DNA of 64,000 nucleotides from Marinibacterium sp050389775 (GTDB lineage: Bacteria; Pseudomonadota; Alphaproteobacteria; Rhodobacterales; Rhodobacteraceae), in contig NZ_CP177144.1 of the NCBI RefSeq assembly GCF_050389775.1, forward strand, positions 558,001 through 622,000. Reading direction: 5' to 3'. Under the pieces are notes generated by a model. The model was given only the letters and a program-made list of their open reading frames with translations. It made no database searches and was not told the DNA's origin. Made by a program: the position numbers and the translations under genes. Positions 45,193 to 54,657 of the stretch are shown here, piece by piece. Within the stretch, counting starts at the first letter, position 1. Each line of letters begins with the position of its first letter.

Positions 45193-46275
45193 ATGAAACT
45201 GCACATGCTGACGCTCACCGCCGTTGCCGCGCTGGCCACCGCCGCCAGCGCCGACGAAGTCCGTGTCTACAACTGGTCCGACTATATCGACGAAGAGCTG
45301 CTGGCCAAGTTCGAAGCCGAAACCGGGCTGGACCTTGTCTATGACGTCTTCGACAGCAACGAGCTGCTGGAAACCAAGATGCTGGCCGGCGGGTCGGGCT
45401 ATGATGTCGTCGTGCCGACGGGCACCTTCCTGCAACGCCAGATCGCGGCCGGCTCGTTCCAGCCGCTCGACAAGGACAAGCTGCCCAACCTGGCCAACAT
45501 GTGGGACGTGATCGAAAGCCGCACGGCACAATATGATCCCGACAACGCCTATTCGATCAACTACATGTGGGGCACCACCGGGATCGGCGTGAATGTTGGC
45601 AAGGTCAAGGAGATCCTTGGCGAGGACGCGCCGCTGAGCTCGATGGAGCTGGTCCTGAACCCGGAGAACATGGAAAAGCTGGCCGATTGCGGCGTGCATT
45701 TCCTGGACGCCCCGGCGGAAATGATCCCGATGACGCTGAAATACATCGGCGAGGATCCCGACAGCCACGACCCCGATGTCATCGCCAAGACCGAAGAGGT
45801 CCTGCTGGCCGTCCGGCCCTATATCCAGAAGTTCCACAGCTCGGAATACATCAACGCGCTGGCCAATGGCGACATCTGCGTGGCCGTCGGCTGGTCGGGT
45901 GACATCCTGCAGGCCCGCGACCGCGCGGCCGAGGCCGACAACGGCGTCGAAATCGCCTATAACGCCTTTGCCGAAGGCTCGCAGATGTGGTTCGACCAGA
46001 TGGCGATTCCGGTCGACGCGCCGAATCCCGAGGGCGCCCATGTCTTCCTGAACTTCATCATGGACCCCGAGAACATGGCCGCGGCGTCGAACTACGTCTA
46101 TTACGCCAACGGCAACGAGGCGTCCCAGGAATTCCTGGTCGAGGACGTGATCGGCGATCCGGCGATCTACCCGGACGAGGCAACGCTGGACAATCTCTAT
46201 ACCACGACGCCTTATGAGCCCAAGGTGCAGCGGGTGGTCACCCGCCTGTGGACCAAGATCAAGTCGGGCGTCTGA
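45193..46275 (+). CDS. potF: Putrescine-type ABC transporter periplasmic binding protein
   Basis: This 360-residue PotF/PotD-family protein has a signal peptide (LTLTAVAALATAASA) and the typical start VRVYNWSDYIDEELLAKFE. GYDVVVPTGTFLQRQI and YMWGTTGIGVNV are further family motifs. NWSDYI-type members with this context usually bind putrescine. ATG 45193 with GGGGAG upstream is preferred over the far longer frame. A 10-bp hairpin follows the stop. It is first in the order potF-potG-potH-potI-oxidase. Confidence 0.92.
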   Translation: MKLHMLTLTAVAALATAASADEVRVYNWSDYIDEELLAKFEAETGLDLVYDVFDSNELLETKMLAGGSGYDVVVPTGTFLQRQIAAGSFQPLDKDKLPNLANMWDVIESRTAQYDPDNAYSINYMWGTTGIGVNVGKVKEILGEDAPLSSMELVLNPENMEKLADCGVHFLDAPAEMIPMTLKYIGEDPDSHDPDVIAKTEEVLLAVRPYIQKFHSSEYINALANGDICVAVGWSGDILQARDRAAEADNGVEIAYNAFAEGSQMWFDQMAIPVDAPNPEGAHVFLNFIMDPENMAAASNYVYYANGNEASQEFLVEDVIGDPAIYPDEATLDNLYTTTPYEPKVQRVVTRLWTKIKSGV

Positions 46276-46283
46276 GCCCTCCC

Positions 46284-46307
46284 GGCCGGGGCATCCCTGC
46301 CCCGGCC
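46284..46307 (+). terminator. Hairpin after potF (attenuator or mRNA stabiliser)
   Basis: GGCCGGGGCA (46284-46293) pairs perfectly with TGCCCCGGCC (46298-46307) around a TCCC loop, eight bases after the potF stop. No U-run follows. It lies inside the operon, before potG. Confidence 0.6.
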
Positions 46308-46331
46308 CTGCCATCCCCCCGGAGAGTTCCC

Positions 46332-47453
46332 TTGACCCAATCCGTCTTTGCGCCCTGGACCGATCCGGAGGCCAAGCCCCTGATCCGCTTCAAGAACGTG
46401 ACCAAGCGGTTCGGCAATTTCACGGCCATCGACAACCTGACGCTTGATATTTACGAACGGGAATTCTTTGCCCTGCTGGGTCCGTCCGGCTGTGGCAAGA
46501 CCACGATGATGCGCATGCTGGCCGGGTTCGAGGACCCGACCGAAGGCACCATCGAACTGGCCGGCGAGGACATCGGGGCGGTGCCGCCCAACAAGCGGGC
46601 GGTGAACATGATGTTCCAGTCCTACGCGCTGTTCCCCCACCTGACCGTGCGCGACAACATCGCCTTTGGCCTCAAGCGCGAGGGCCGGCCCAAGGCCGAG
46701 ATCCACGCCCGCGTCGAAGAGATGCTGCGGCTGGTGCAATTGCAGAAATTCGCCTCGCGCAAGCCGCACCAGATCTCGGGCGGGCAACGCCAGCGGGTGG
46801 CGCTGGCCCGGTCGCTGGCCAAGGCGCCCAAGCTGCTGCTGCTGGATGAACCGCTGGGCGCGCTCGACAAGAAGCTGCGCGAAGAGACCCAGTTCGAGCT
46901 GATGGACATCCAGGAAAAGACCGGCACGACCTTTGTCATCGTGACCCATGACCAGGAAGAGGCCATGACCGTGGCCAGCCGCATCGCGGTCATGAAGGAT
47001 GGCGAGCTGATGCAGGTGGCAACGCCGTCGCAGATCTACGAAAATCCGAATTCCCGCTATGTCGCTGATTTCCTTGGCGATGTGACCATCCTGGAAGGCA
47101 AGGCCACCCGGCTGGGCGGGGCCTATGAGGTGCATTGGGCCGAAGGTCAGCCGCCGCTGCGCGCGAAATCCACGCTGGAGCTGGCCGACGGCGCCGATTG
47201 CCACCTGGCGATCCGGCCCGAAAAGGTCGAGATCCACGGCGACAAGCCGGCGGATGACAACGTGCTGCGCGGCAAGGTCATCGACATCGGCTATCTCGGC
47301 AATATCTCGACCTACCACGTACAGCTGGCCAATGGTCAGATCATCCGGGCGCAGAATTTCAACACCGAACGCGACACGCGCCGGGCCTTTACCTGGGAAG
47401 ACGAGGTCTGGGTGAACTGGACCGAAAGCTGCGCCGTTCTGCTGGATCACTGA
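46332..47453 (+). CDS. potG: Putrescine-type ABC transporter ATPase
   Basis: This 373-residue PotG/PotA-family ATPase has Walker A GPSGCGKTT, signature ISGGQRQRVALARSL (Ile in place of Leu), Walker B LLDEPLGALD and H-loop VTHDQEEA. A C-terminal TOBE-like region follows. I favour TTG 46332 because GGAGAG lies five bases upstream and the next ATG is deep in the domain; a longer frame exists but would overlap the potF end and hairpin. potH begins one base after the stop codon. Confidence 0.9.
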   Translation: MTQSVFAPWTDPEAKPLIRFKNVTKRFGNFTAIDNLTLDIYEREFFALLGPSGCGKTTMMRMLAGFEDPTEGTIELAGEDIGAVPPNKRAVNMMFQSYALFPHLTVRDNIAFGLKREGRPKAEIHARVEEMLRLVQLQKFASRKPHQISGGQRQRVALARSLAKAPKLLLLDEPLGALDKKLREETQFELMDIQEKTGTTFVIVTHDQEEAMTVASRIAVMKDGELMQVATPSQIYENPNSRYVADFLGDVTILEGKATRLGGAYEVHWAEGQPPLRAKSTLELADGADCHLAIRPEKVEIHGDKPADDNVLRGKVIDIGYLGNISTYHVQLANGQIIRAQNFNTERDTRRAFTWEDEVWVNWTESCAVLLDH

Positions 47454-47454
47454 C

Positions 47455-48336
47455 ATGCGCCGCTTTCTCCTCATCGCCTTTCCCTATGCCTGGCTGCTGG
47501 CGCTGTTCCTTATCCCTTTCGCTATCGTGCTGAAGATCTCGTTGTCGGACGTGGCCCTGGCGCGGCCGCCCTACATGCCCCAGTTTTCCTGGGACGAGGG
47601 CATCGGCGCCTTCCTGTCACAGCTCGATTTCGAGAATTTCGTCTTCCTGACGACCGACGATCTCTATTGGAAAGCCTACCTGTCGTCGCTCAAGATCGCC
47701 GCGATCTCGACCACGATCACCCTGCTCGTCGGCTATCCCATCGCCTATGCCATGGCCCGCGCGCCCGAAAGCTGGCGGCCCACGCTGATGATGCTGATCA
47801 TCCTGCCGTTCTGGACGTCGTTCCTGATCCGCGTCTACGCCTGGCAGGGCATTCTCAGCCAGGAAGGGTACCTGAACCAGGTGCTGCTGTGGCTGGGCCT
47901 GATCAGCACGCCGCTGACCATCCTCAACACCTCGACTGCCGTCTATATCGGCGTGGTCTATACCTACCTGCCCTTCATGATCCTGCCGATCTATGCCGCG
48001 CTGGAAAAGATGGACGGCAGCCTGATCGAAGCCGCCGAAGACCTCGGCTGTTCGCGCAGTTCGGCCTTTTGGCTGGTCACCATTCCCCTGTCGCGGCCCG
48101 GCATCGTGGCCGGCTGTTTCCTGGTCTTCATCCCGACGCTGGGCGAATTCGTCATCCCCTCGCTGCTGGGCGGGTCGGGCACGCTGATGATCGGCAAGGT
48201 GCTCTGGGAGGAATTCTTCAACAACCGCGACTGGCCCGTTGCCTCGGCCGTGGCGATCATCCTGCTGCTGATCCTGATCGTGCCCATCGTGCTGTTCCAG
48301 ATGAACCAGCAGCGCCAGGCGGAGGCCGGCAAATGA
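47455..48336 (+). CDS. potH: Putrescine-type ABC transporter permease
   Basis: This 293-residue inner-membrane permease has about six helices (first AWLLALFLIPFAIVLKISL) and the coupling loop LIEAAEDLGCSRSSAFWLVTIPLSRPG. It is of normal length, in contrast to the enlarged PotB at 23234-24910. It starts one base after potG and is followed by potI after 49 bases. Confidence 0.93.
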   Translation: MRRFLLIAFPYAWLLALFLIPFAIVLKISLSDVALARPPYMPQFSWDEGIGAFLSQLDFENFVFLTTDDLYWKAYLSSLKIAAISTTITLLVGYPIAYAMARAPESWRPTLMMLIILPFWTSFLIRVYAWQGILSQEGYLNQVLLWLGLISTPLTILNTSTAVYIGVVYTYLPFMILPIYAALEKMDGSLIEAAEDLGCSRSSAFWLVTIPLSRPGIVAGCFLVFIPTLGEFVIPSLLGGSGTLMIGKVLWEEFFNNRDWPVASAVAIILLLILIVPIVLFQMNQQRQAEAGK

Positions 48337-48385
48337 CCGGCCCGTCGCCCCGCCGCCCCGGCCCGTCAGCCACCGGAGCCCTCGC

Positions 48386-49204
48386 ATGAACAAGCTGTCA
48401 CCGTTCAACGCCGTCTCGCTCACGCTGGGCTTCGCCTTTCTCTACCTGCCGATGCTGATCCTCGTGGTCTACAGCTTCAACGAAAGCCGGCTGGTCACCG
48501 TCTGGGCCGGGTTTTCGACCAAGTGGTACGGCGAACTGGCCCGCAACGAGGCCTTTCTCGACGCGGCCTGGGTCACCATCCGCGTGGCGTTCTTCTCGTC
48601 GACCATTGCCACGGTGCTGGGAACAATAGCGGCCTATGTGCTGGTGCGCGGGGGGCGGTTTTTTGGCCGCACGCTGTTTTCCGGCATGATCTATGCGCCG
48701 CTGGTGATGCCCGAAGTCATCACCGGCCTGTCGCTGCTGTTGCTCTTCATCGGCATCGGGCTGGATCGCGGCATCCTGACAATCGTGTTGGCGCATACGA
48801 CGTTTTCCATGTGTTACGTGTCGGTCGTGGTGTCGTCGCGGCTGGTCACCTTCGACCAGTCGCTGGAAGAGGCCGCGCTCGACCTGGGCTGTTCCCCGGC
48901 CGAGGCCTTTCGCCTGGTGACCCTGCCGATCATCGCCCCGGCGGTGATTTCCGGCTGGCTCTTGGCCTTTACCCTGTCGCTCGACGACCTGGTGATCGCG
49001 TCCTTCACCTCGGGGCCCTCGGCGACGACCCTGCCGATCAAGATCTTCTCGGCCGTGCGCCTGGGCGTGACGCCCGAAATCAACGCCCTGTCGACCATCA
49101 TGATCGGCATCGTGACCGTCGGCGTGATCATCGCCTCGATCTCGACCAAGCGGGCGCGGGTGAAGGCCGAAGCCGACGAACGATTGGCGCAACGCACCGC
49201 ATGA
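48386..49204 (+). CDS. potI: Putrescine-type ABC transporter permease
   Basis: This 272-residue permease partner of PotH has six helices (SLTLGFAFLYLPMLILVVYSF onward) and a coupling loop (LEEAALDLGCSPAEAFRLVTLPIIAP). GGAG lies upstream of the ATG. Its stop overlaps the start of the FAD oxidase gene by four bases (ATGA at 49201-49204), so the oxidase is translated with the importer. Confidence 0.93.
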   Translation: MNKLSPFNAVSLTLGFAFLYLPMLILVVYSFNESRLVTVWAGFSTKWYGELARNEAFLDAAWVTIRVAFFSSTIATVLGTIAAYVLVRGGRFFGRTLFSGMIYAPLVMPEVITGLSLLLLFIGIGLDRGILTIVLAHTTFSMCYVSVVVSSRLVTFDQSLEEAALDLGCSPAEAFRLVTLPIIAPAVISGWLLAFTLSLDDLVIASFTSGPSATTLPIKIFSAVRLGVTPEINALSTIMIGIVTVGVIIASISTKRARVKAEADERLAQRTA

Positions 49205-50529
49205 AACGCATTTTCCCGAACTACACCTATGGCCCGGCACCCCGGGCGAATTGCTGGTGGGACCAGACCGCGCCTGCGCCGGATTGGCCTGCACTGACGG
49301 GCGACACACGCTGCGACGTGGCCGTGATCGGCGGCGGGTTCACCGGGATTACCGCCGCGCTGCGGCTGGCCCGGGCCGGCCTGTCGGTCACCGTCTGCGA
49401 GGCCGGACCGCCGGGATTTGGCGCATCGGGTCGCAATGGCGGGTTCTGCTGCCTGGGCGGAGGCAAGATCTCCAACACGGCGTTGACCCGGCATTTCGGC
49501 GCCGAGGGCCGGCGGGCCTATCGCGCGGCCGAAGTGGCGGCGATCGACCTGGTCGCGCACCAGCTCGACAGCCACGGCATCGACGCCGACACCCATTCCG
49601 AGGGCGAGACCCTGATCGCCCACAATGCCCGGGTGCCGCGCGATTTCGCCCGCGATGCCGAGACCATCGCCGAGGATTACGGTGTCGAACCGCGCATTCA
49701 TTCCGCGGCCGAGCTCGACGGCATGGGCATGCGGATGGCCGGCGCGCACGGGGCGATCACCACGCCCCGGGGTTTTGCGCTGAACCCGCGCAAGTACCTG
49801 TTCGGCATAGCCAATGCCGCCCGCGCCGCCGGCGCGACGCTGAGTTCGGACACGCAGATCACGGCCATCGAACCGCAAGGCGACGGGCAGGTCCTGTACC
49901 ATGCGCGCGGCCGGCTGCGGGCCGACCGGGTGATCATCGCGACCAACGGCTATTCCAGTGACAACCTGCCCGATTGGCTCGCCGCGCGCTACATGCCGGC
50001 CCAGTCCAGCGTGCTGGTTACCCGTCCGCTCACCGATGACGAGCTCACCGCCCAAGGCTGGAGCTCGCACCAGATGAGCTATGACAGCCGCAACCTGCTG
50101 CATTATTTCCGCCTGATGCCCGACCGGCGGATGCTGTTCGGCATGCGCGGCGGCATCCTGTCGTCGCCCGGGGTCGAGGCCGCCGCCCTGCGCCGTGTCC
50201 GCAAGGATTTCGAAACCATGTTCCCGGCCTGGAGCGGGGTCGAAACGCCTTTCGGCTGGTCCGGTATGGTCTGCCTGGCGCGCAACCAGGCGCCCTATAT
50301 CGGTGCGGTTCCCGGCCGGCCCGGGCTTCATGCCGCGCTGGCCTATCACGGCAATGGCGTGGCCATGGGCTCCTGGGCCGGGCACATGATCGCGGGTGAC
50401 CTGCTGGGCGACGATCCCGCTGCCGTCCCCGCCGCCATGCGCCGCGATCCGGGCCATTTCCCCTTTGGTCGCTACCGGCGAATCGTGGTCCCTGCCGCTT
50501 ATCTGGGCATGCGCCTGGCGGATCTCTAG
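49201..50529 (+). CDS. FAD-dependent amine oxidase, gamma-glutamylputrescine oxidase-like
   Basis: This 442-residue DAO-family flavoprotein has a dinucleotide-binding motif (CDVAVIGGGFTGITAALRLA near residue 38), a GASGRNGGFCCLGGG segment typical of PuuB/OrdL proteins, and a C-terminal GRPGLHAALAYHGNGVAMGS FAD contact. Family members oxidise gamma-glutamylputrescine or related secondary amines to an aldehyde. No gamma-glutamylputrescine synthetase gene is seen in the window, so direct oxidation of another amine is possible. The cysteine pair in FCCLGG is noticeable. Four-base overlap with potI. Confidence 0.85.
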   Translation: MKRIFPNYTYGPAPRANCWWDQTAPAPDWPALTGDTRCDVAVIGGGFTGITAALRLARAGLSVTVCEAGPPGFGASGRNGGFCCLGGGKISNTALTRHFGAEGRRAYRAAEVAAIDLVAHQLDSHGIDADTHSEGETLIAHNARVPRDFARDAETIAEDYGVEPRIHSAAELDGMGMRMAGAHGAITTPRGFALNPRKYLFGIANAARAAGATLSSDTQITAIEPQGDGQVLYHARGRLRADRVIIATNGYSSDNLPDWLAARYMPAQSSVLVTRPLTDDELTAQGWSSHQMSYDSRNLLHYFRLMPDRRMLFGMRGGILSSPGVEAAALRRVRKDFETMFPAWSGVETPFGWSGMVCLARNQAPYIGAVPGRPGLHAALAYHGNGVAMGSWAGHMIAGDLLGDDPAAVPAAMRRDPGHFPFGRYRRIVVPAAYLGMRLADL

Positions 50530-50604
50530 GGCGATCCCGCCCCGGTTGACAGCGCAGCATGGATCGCCCATCCCTGACCTGAAAAGGTTTTTGAGGACGA
50601 ACGC

Positions 50605-51912
50605 ATGAAAATCGCAATGATCGGAACGGGCTATGTTGGCCTGGTCTCGGGCGTCTGTTTTTCCGATTTCGGGCATGACGTTGTCTGTGTCGACAAGAAC
50701 CCCGACAAGATCGAGATGCTGAACGCCGGCCAGGTGCCGATCTACGAGCCCGGGCTGGATGTTCTCATGGCGAAGAACGTCGAAGCCGGGCGGCTGACCT
50801 TCACCGGAAACCTGAACGAGGCGGTCGACGGCGCGGATGCGGTGTTCATCGCCGTCGGCACCCCGACCCGGCGCGGCGATGGCCATGCCGACCTGACCTA
50901 TGTCATGGCCGCGGCCGAGGAAATCGCCCAGGCCCTGACCGGCTATGCGGTGATCGTGACAAAATCCACCGTGCCCGTCGGCACCAACCGGCAGGTCAAG
51001 GACGTCGTGGCCAAGGCCAATCCAGCCGCCGATTTCGACGTTGCCTCGAACCCCGAATTCCTGCGTGAAGGCGCGGCGATCGACGATTTCATGCGGCCCG
51101 ACCGGATTGTCGTCGGTGTGGAAAACGACCGCGCGGGCAATGTCATGTCCGAGATCTATCGCCCGCTCTACCTGCGCGATTTCCCGATCCTGGCCACCGA
51201 TCTCGAAAGCGCCGAGATGATCAAATATGCGGCCAATGCCTTCCTCGCGACCAAGATCACCTTCATCAACGAGATCGCTGCGCTGTGCGAACGGGTCGGC
51301 GCGGATGTGAAGATGGTCAGCCAGGGCATGGGCCTGGACGGGCGGATCGGCAACAAGTTCCTGCATGCCGGGCCGGGCTATGGCGGGTCGTGTTTTCCCA
51401 AGGATACCAGGGCCCTGGCCCGGATCGGCCAGGATCATGCCCAGCCGATCCAGATCGTCGAGACGGTCATCAAGGTCAATGAAGAGGTCCGCCGGCGGAT
51501 GGTCGACAAGGTCGTCGACCTGTTCGAAGACGGCGTGAACGGCAAGACGATCACGGTGCTGGGCGTGACCTTCAAACCCAACACCGACGACATGCGCGAG
51601 GCCCCTGCCCTGACGGTCGTGCCTGCCCTTGTCGGCGCCGGCGCCAAGGTGCGCGTCGTCGATCCCCAGGGCCGGCGCGAAGGCGAGGCGCTGCTGCCTG
51701 GTGTGACCTGGGTCGAAGACGCCTATGAGGCCGCCGATGGCGCCGATGCGATCGCCATCCTGACCGAATGGAACGAGTTCCGCGCCCTGAACCTCGACCG
51801 GCTGGCGCAATCCATGACGACCCCCTTCATGGCCGACCTGCGCAATGTCTACGACGGCAAGACCGCCGAGAAGGCCGGGTTCCGGCAATATGTCTCGGTC
51901 GGCCGCGCCTGA
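50605..51912 (+). CDS. ugd: UDP-glucose 6-dehydrogenase
   Basis: This 435-residue enzyme oxidises UDP-glucose to UDP-glucuronate for polysaccharide synthesis. It has an N-terminal NAD-binding motif (MIGTGYVGLVSGVCFSDFGHDV), a helical dimer region, the catalytic Cys263 in GPGYGGSCFPKDT and a C-terminal UDP-binding domain (VLGVTFKPNTDDMREAPAL). Length is normal. It appears monocistronic, between the putrescine operon and the flagellar region, and is followed by a seven-bp stem. Confidence 0.96.
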   Translation: MKIAMIGTGYVGLVSGVCFSDFGHDVVCVDKNPDKIEMLNAGQVPIYEPGLDVLMAKNVEAGRLTFTGNLNEAVDGADAVFIAVGTPTRRGDGHADLTYVMAAAEEIAQALTGYAVIVTKSTVPVGTNRQVKDVVAKANPAADFDVASNPEFLREGAAIDDFMRPDRIVVGVENDRAGNVMSEIYRPLYLRDFPILATDLESAEMIKYAANAFLATKITFINEIAALCERVGADVKMVSQGMGLDGRIGNKFLHAGPGYGGSCFPKDTRALARIGQDHAQPIQIVETVIKVNEEVRRRMVDKVVDLFEDGVNGKTITVLGVTFKPNTDDMREAPALTVVPALVGAGAKVRVVDPQGRREGEALLPGVTWVEDAYEAADGADAIAILTEWNEFRALNLDRLAQSMTTPFMADLRNVYDGKTAEKAGFRQYVSVGRA

Positions 51913-51922
51913 GCGGTCCGGG

Positions 51923-51940
51923 GGCCGGGTATGCCCGGCC
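51923..51940 (+). terminator. Hairpin after ugd
   Basis: GGCCGGG (51923-51929) pairs with CCCGGCC (51934-51940) around a TATG loop, 10 bases after the ugd stop and before the convergent flgD. No U-run. Confidence 0.45.
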
Positions 51941-51989
51941 CACCGCCCTGGACACATGATCCGCTGGGCCCACACTGTCGTGGCCCCGA

Positions 51990-52736
51990 TCAGACCTCGC
52001 TTGGCTCTGCCGTTGGCGGCGTTGTCGGAGTCTCCGGCGGCGCAACCTCGCCGTCGGACGGTTTGCGCAGGCCCGTGATCGCGCCGGTGGCAATGGCCAT
52101 GCCGCCCTTGAGAACCACGACGGTCTGACCGTTCAGCGACTGGGCCTCCTCGATCTCGGAATAGGAGGCCGCCGGTTCGTCGAGCAGCTCCTCGTCCTCG
52201 GCCCAGCTTTCGACATTGAAGGTGTAATGGCCGTCGGGCAACGTGTCGCCGTTGGAATTCGTGCCATCCCAATCCACGGGCTCGGCCGAAACCGGCAGCG
52301 ATTGCCGGTCCACCTCGGTCCCGTCCGCATCATAGACAACAAGGTAAACGGTATCCGCCGCCGCCGCCGGGTTCGGCGTTATGGTGATCGGCGCGCCGTC
52401 GAAATAGGCTCCGGCGTAGCTGCGCGCTTCCAGCCCGATCATGCCCGAGAGCAGCTCCATGTTGGTCATAGCGACCTGAGCCTGCAGGATACCAAGGTTC
52501 TCGTTGGTCAGGACCTGCTGTTCGACCATCGAAAATTGCGCCAGCTGGGCGGCATATTCCGACGAGTCCAGGGGTTCCAACGGGTCCTGGTAGCGGGCCT
52601 GGGCGGTCAACATCTTGAGGAAGGTTTCGAAATCCGAAGACAGCGTGGCCTCGGACGTTGTCGTGGTCGAATTCTCGGACGCCGTCTGTGGCGCGCTGGC
52701 CAGGGAATAGGCCGATGCGGTGGCAAGATCGCTCAT
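51990..52736 (-). CDS. flgD: Flagellar hook capping protein FlgD
   Basis: This 248-residue scaffold protein is needed for hook assembly. The N-terminal conserved block (FETFLKMLTAQARYQDPLEPLDSSEYAAQLAQFSMVEQQV near residues 37-75) and the middle FlgD-Ig-like and tudor-like region (YDADGTEVDRQSLP...GTNSNGDTLPDGHY) are clear. The last 25 residues are rich in Pro, Thr and Glu and extend past the usual end. An AGGAG ribosome site overlaps the fliK stop upstream, so the two genes are coupled. Confidence 0.93.
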   Translation of the reverse strand: MSDLATASAYSLASAPQTASENSTTTTSEATLSSDFETFLKMLTAQARYQDPLEPLDSSEYAAQLAQFSMVEQQVLTNENLGILQAQVAMTNMELLSGMIGLEARSYAGAYFDGAPITITPNPAAAADTVYLVVYDADGTEVDRQSLPVSAEPVDWDGTNSNGDTLPDGHYTFNVESWAEDEELLDEPAASYSEIEEAQSLNGQTVVVLKGGMAIATGAITGLRKPSDGEVAPPETPTTPPTAEPSEV

Positions 52737-52744
52737 GTCTGCTC

Positions 52745-54544
52745 CTAGAGTCGCATGTCCAGGCCACCGTCCGAAACGGCAGGCCCCCGACCGCGGGGTG
52801 TGGACGCTTCACTGATGTCCAGCCCGGGCCCTTCGGCCGGCCCACCCGACCCCGCGGTGCTGTCCTGGTCGCCCCCTTGCCCGGCCATCGTCGAGTGTCC
52901 GCCGGCGCCAAACGAAAACGCGATGTTTTCATAGCCCATCTCGCGGAAGGCGGCGCTAAGTTCGGCGGCATGGCGGCGCATCAGCTCCACGGTTTCCGCC
53001 CGCTCACCGCTGACCAGCAAGGTCACGCCTGTTTCGCTGACAGACAGGGTCATCCGGACTTGCCCAAGCTCCTTCGGGCTGAGCGCGATGTCGATCGATC
53101 CGTCAGCGGCGGGATTGATGGACGCGGCCATCTGGCGTCCGATATCCCGCGCCACTTCGGGCCGAGCCGAAGACGCCAGATGTGCCGGTTGACCGGGCAC
53201 GGGCTCGACGCTGCGCGGAGTTGGTTCCGCCGAGAATGTAGCCGGTGCATCGCCGCGCTGCTCCGGCGCGGCTGGAGACGTCATATCAATCGCTGTAGGC
53301 TGCGCAGGGTTCTGGGCAACTCGGTTGGGATCGGCCGGTCGCGACTGTGTTGAATTGATCTGAGTGGGAACGGCGCCGGTTGTGTCCTTGCGGGTCGGTT
53401 CAGTCGATGGCAATCGCTCCAATTCGCTGGTCGTCCCTTTCGGGGACTCACCCTGAGACGGGCGCGCGCGTGGCGTATCAAGTGGCGCGACCGCGACTGC
53501 AGTTGGAGTTGCCTTTTGTTGTTGAGGTGTTTCGATCGGGCCGCGTGGGGAAGGGGATTCGATCTCCGCTCCAGTCGGAGCTGCGATCGGTTTGTTTCCC
53601 TGTTCCGGTGGCGCCATCGTTGCAGGCTGCGCGGGGACTTGGACAGGTTTAACGTCCGGCGCATGGGCCGTCGTCGGCTGGCTGGCTTCGGGTCGAATTG
53701 GGACTCCAGGCCCCGAAGGCTCCGGCGTTTTTGCCATCGGGGTCGAGACGACTGGCGTCACCTCCGGGCGCATAACCGGGCGACGTGTCTCTCCATGAGT
53801 TTGGATCAATGGCGCCGGTTCGGCATCGGCCCCCGGGGGCCTTTGGACGGTTCGAGGAAGGACTGGCACGACCGAGGCAGCCTTGGCATCAACGGGAATT
53901 GGCCCCTGTTGAGGCGTTGCCGGAATGTCGGATGCAGACGAAGCCAACGGAGAGCTCGACACGGCAGGTGCGGGTCTGAGCTCGGGATCAACCGCTGGTG
54001 GCAAGGGAGCCGTTTCGACGGTTGCAGGCGGGGTGAAACGCGCCGTTTCCCTTGAAATCACATGCTGAACAATGGCCTCCACAGGGTGCGGCATCGGCTT
54101 TTGCCGAGGCTCGCCCGGGATCGTGCGATCCGGTTTATCCTCCACTGGTGCGTCAATTGCTGCACCAAGTTGGAGGGGGTGCTCTTCCAAATCTGTTTCC
54201 CAAGTCGTGCTTGAGTCTGTCGCAATAGGCGACGCTTCTTCCGCCTCGAACACGTCCGTCTTGAAAGGACTTTCGGGCTTCTGCTCGTCTTTTTCGGCAT
54301 CAACTTTCGCATCAACTGGAGCAGTTGAAACATCTTCTGATTCGTCGGCCTTTGTCTCCGGATCGCCTTTTTGCGCGATGGCGGCAAACCCTTCGGCGAT
54401 CCGGGCATCGGCCTGGGCCAAAGACCGAAACACGTTGGAAAAGTCGTTTCCATTCAGTGAGGTGGCCGTATCGGACAAGCGCAAAACCGTCTTTGCACCC
54501 GCATCCGCAGGGGCGGCACCCAGAATGGACAAAAGATCGGACAT
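52745..54544 (-). CDS. fliK: Flagellar hook-length control protein FliK
   Basis: This 599-residue protein has a long, probably disordered middle (about residues 60-430) rich in Pro, Ala, Glu and Thr. The C-terminal FliK domain (LSPKELGQVRMTLSVSETGVTLLVSGERAETVELMRRH near residues 485-530) interacts with the export gate to switch substrate class. ATG 54544 with GGAG upstream is preferred to the in-frame ATG at 54571. The middle shows visibly lower GC and different codon use than the neighbouring genes, consistent with weak constraint. It is upstream of flgD on the same strand. Confidence 0.88.
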   Translation of the reverse strand: MSDLLSILGAAPADAGAKTVLRLSDTATSLNGNDFSNVFRSLAQADARIAEGFAAIAQKGDPETKADESEDVSTAPVDAKVDAEKDEQKPESPFKTDVFEAEEASPIATDSSTTWETDLEEHPLQLGAAIDAPVEDKPDRTIPGEPRQKPMPHPVEAIVQHVISRETARFTPPATVETAPLPPAVDPELRPAPAVSSSPLASSASDIPATPQQGPIPVDAKAASVVPVLPRTVQRPPGADAEPAPLIQTHGETRRPVMRPEVTPVVSTPMAKTPEPSGPGVPIRPEASQPTTAHAPDVKPVQVPAQPATMAPPEQGNKPIAAPTGAEIESPSPRGPIETPQQQKATPTAVAVAPLDTPRARPSQGESPKGTTSELERLPSTEPTRKDTTGAVPTQINSTQSRPADPNRVAQNPAQPTAIDMTSPAAPEQRGDAPATFSAEPTPRSVEPVPGQPAHLASSARPEVARDIGRQMAASINPAADGSIDIALSPKELGQVRMTLSVSETGVTLLVSGERAETVELMRRHAAELSAAFREMGYENIAFSFGAGGHSTMAGQGGDQDSTAGSGGPAEGPGLDISEASTPRGRGPAVSDGGLDMRL

Positions 54545-54657
54545 GACGTCTCCAGGATTTCTTCCCACCACGTCATCCTGACCCGAAAGCCATTACCGTT
54601 TTCTTTACCGCTCTATGGTCAGACTGGAAAAATCTAGAATGAATTCGAGGCATCAGA

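Noticed and set aside
48814..52272. Minus-strand open frame of about 1150 residues
   Set aside because: It is antisense to potI, the oxidase and ugd and crosses several real genes; no domain is recognisable.
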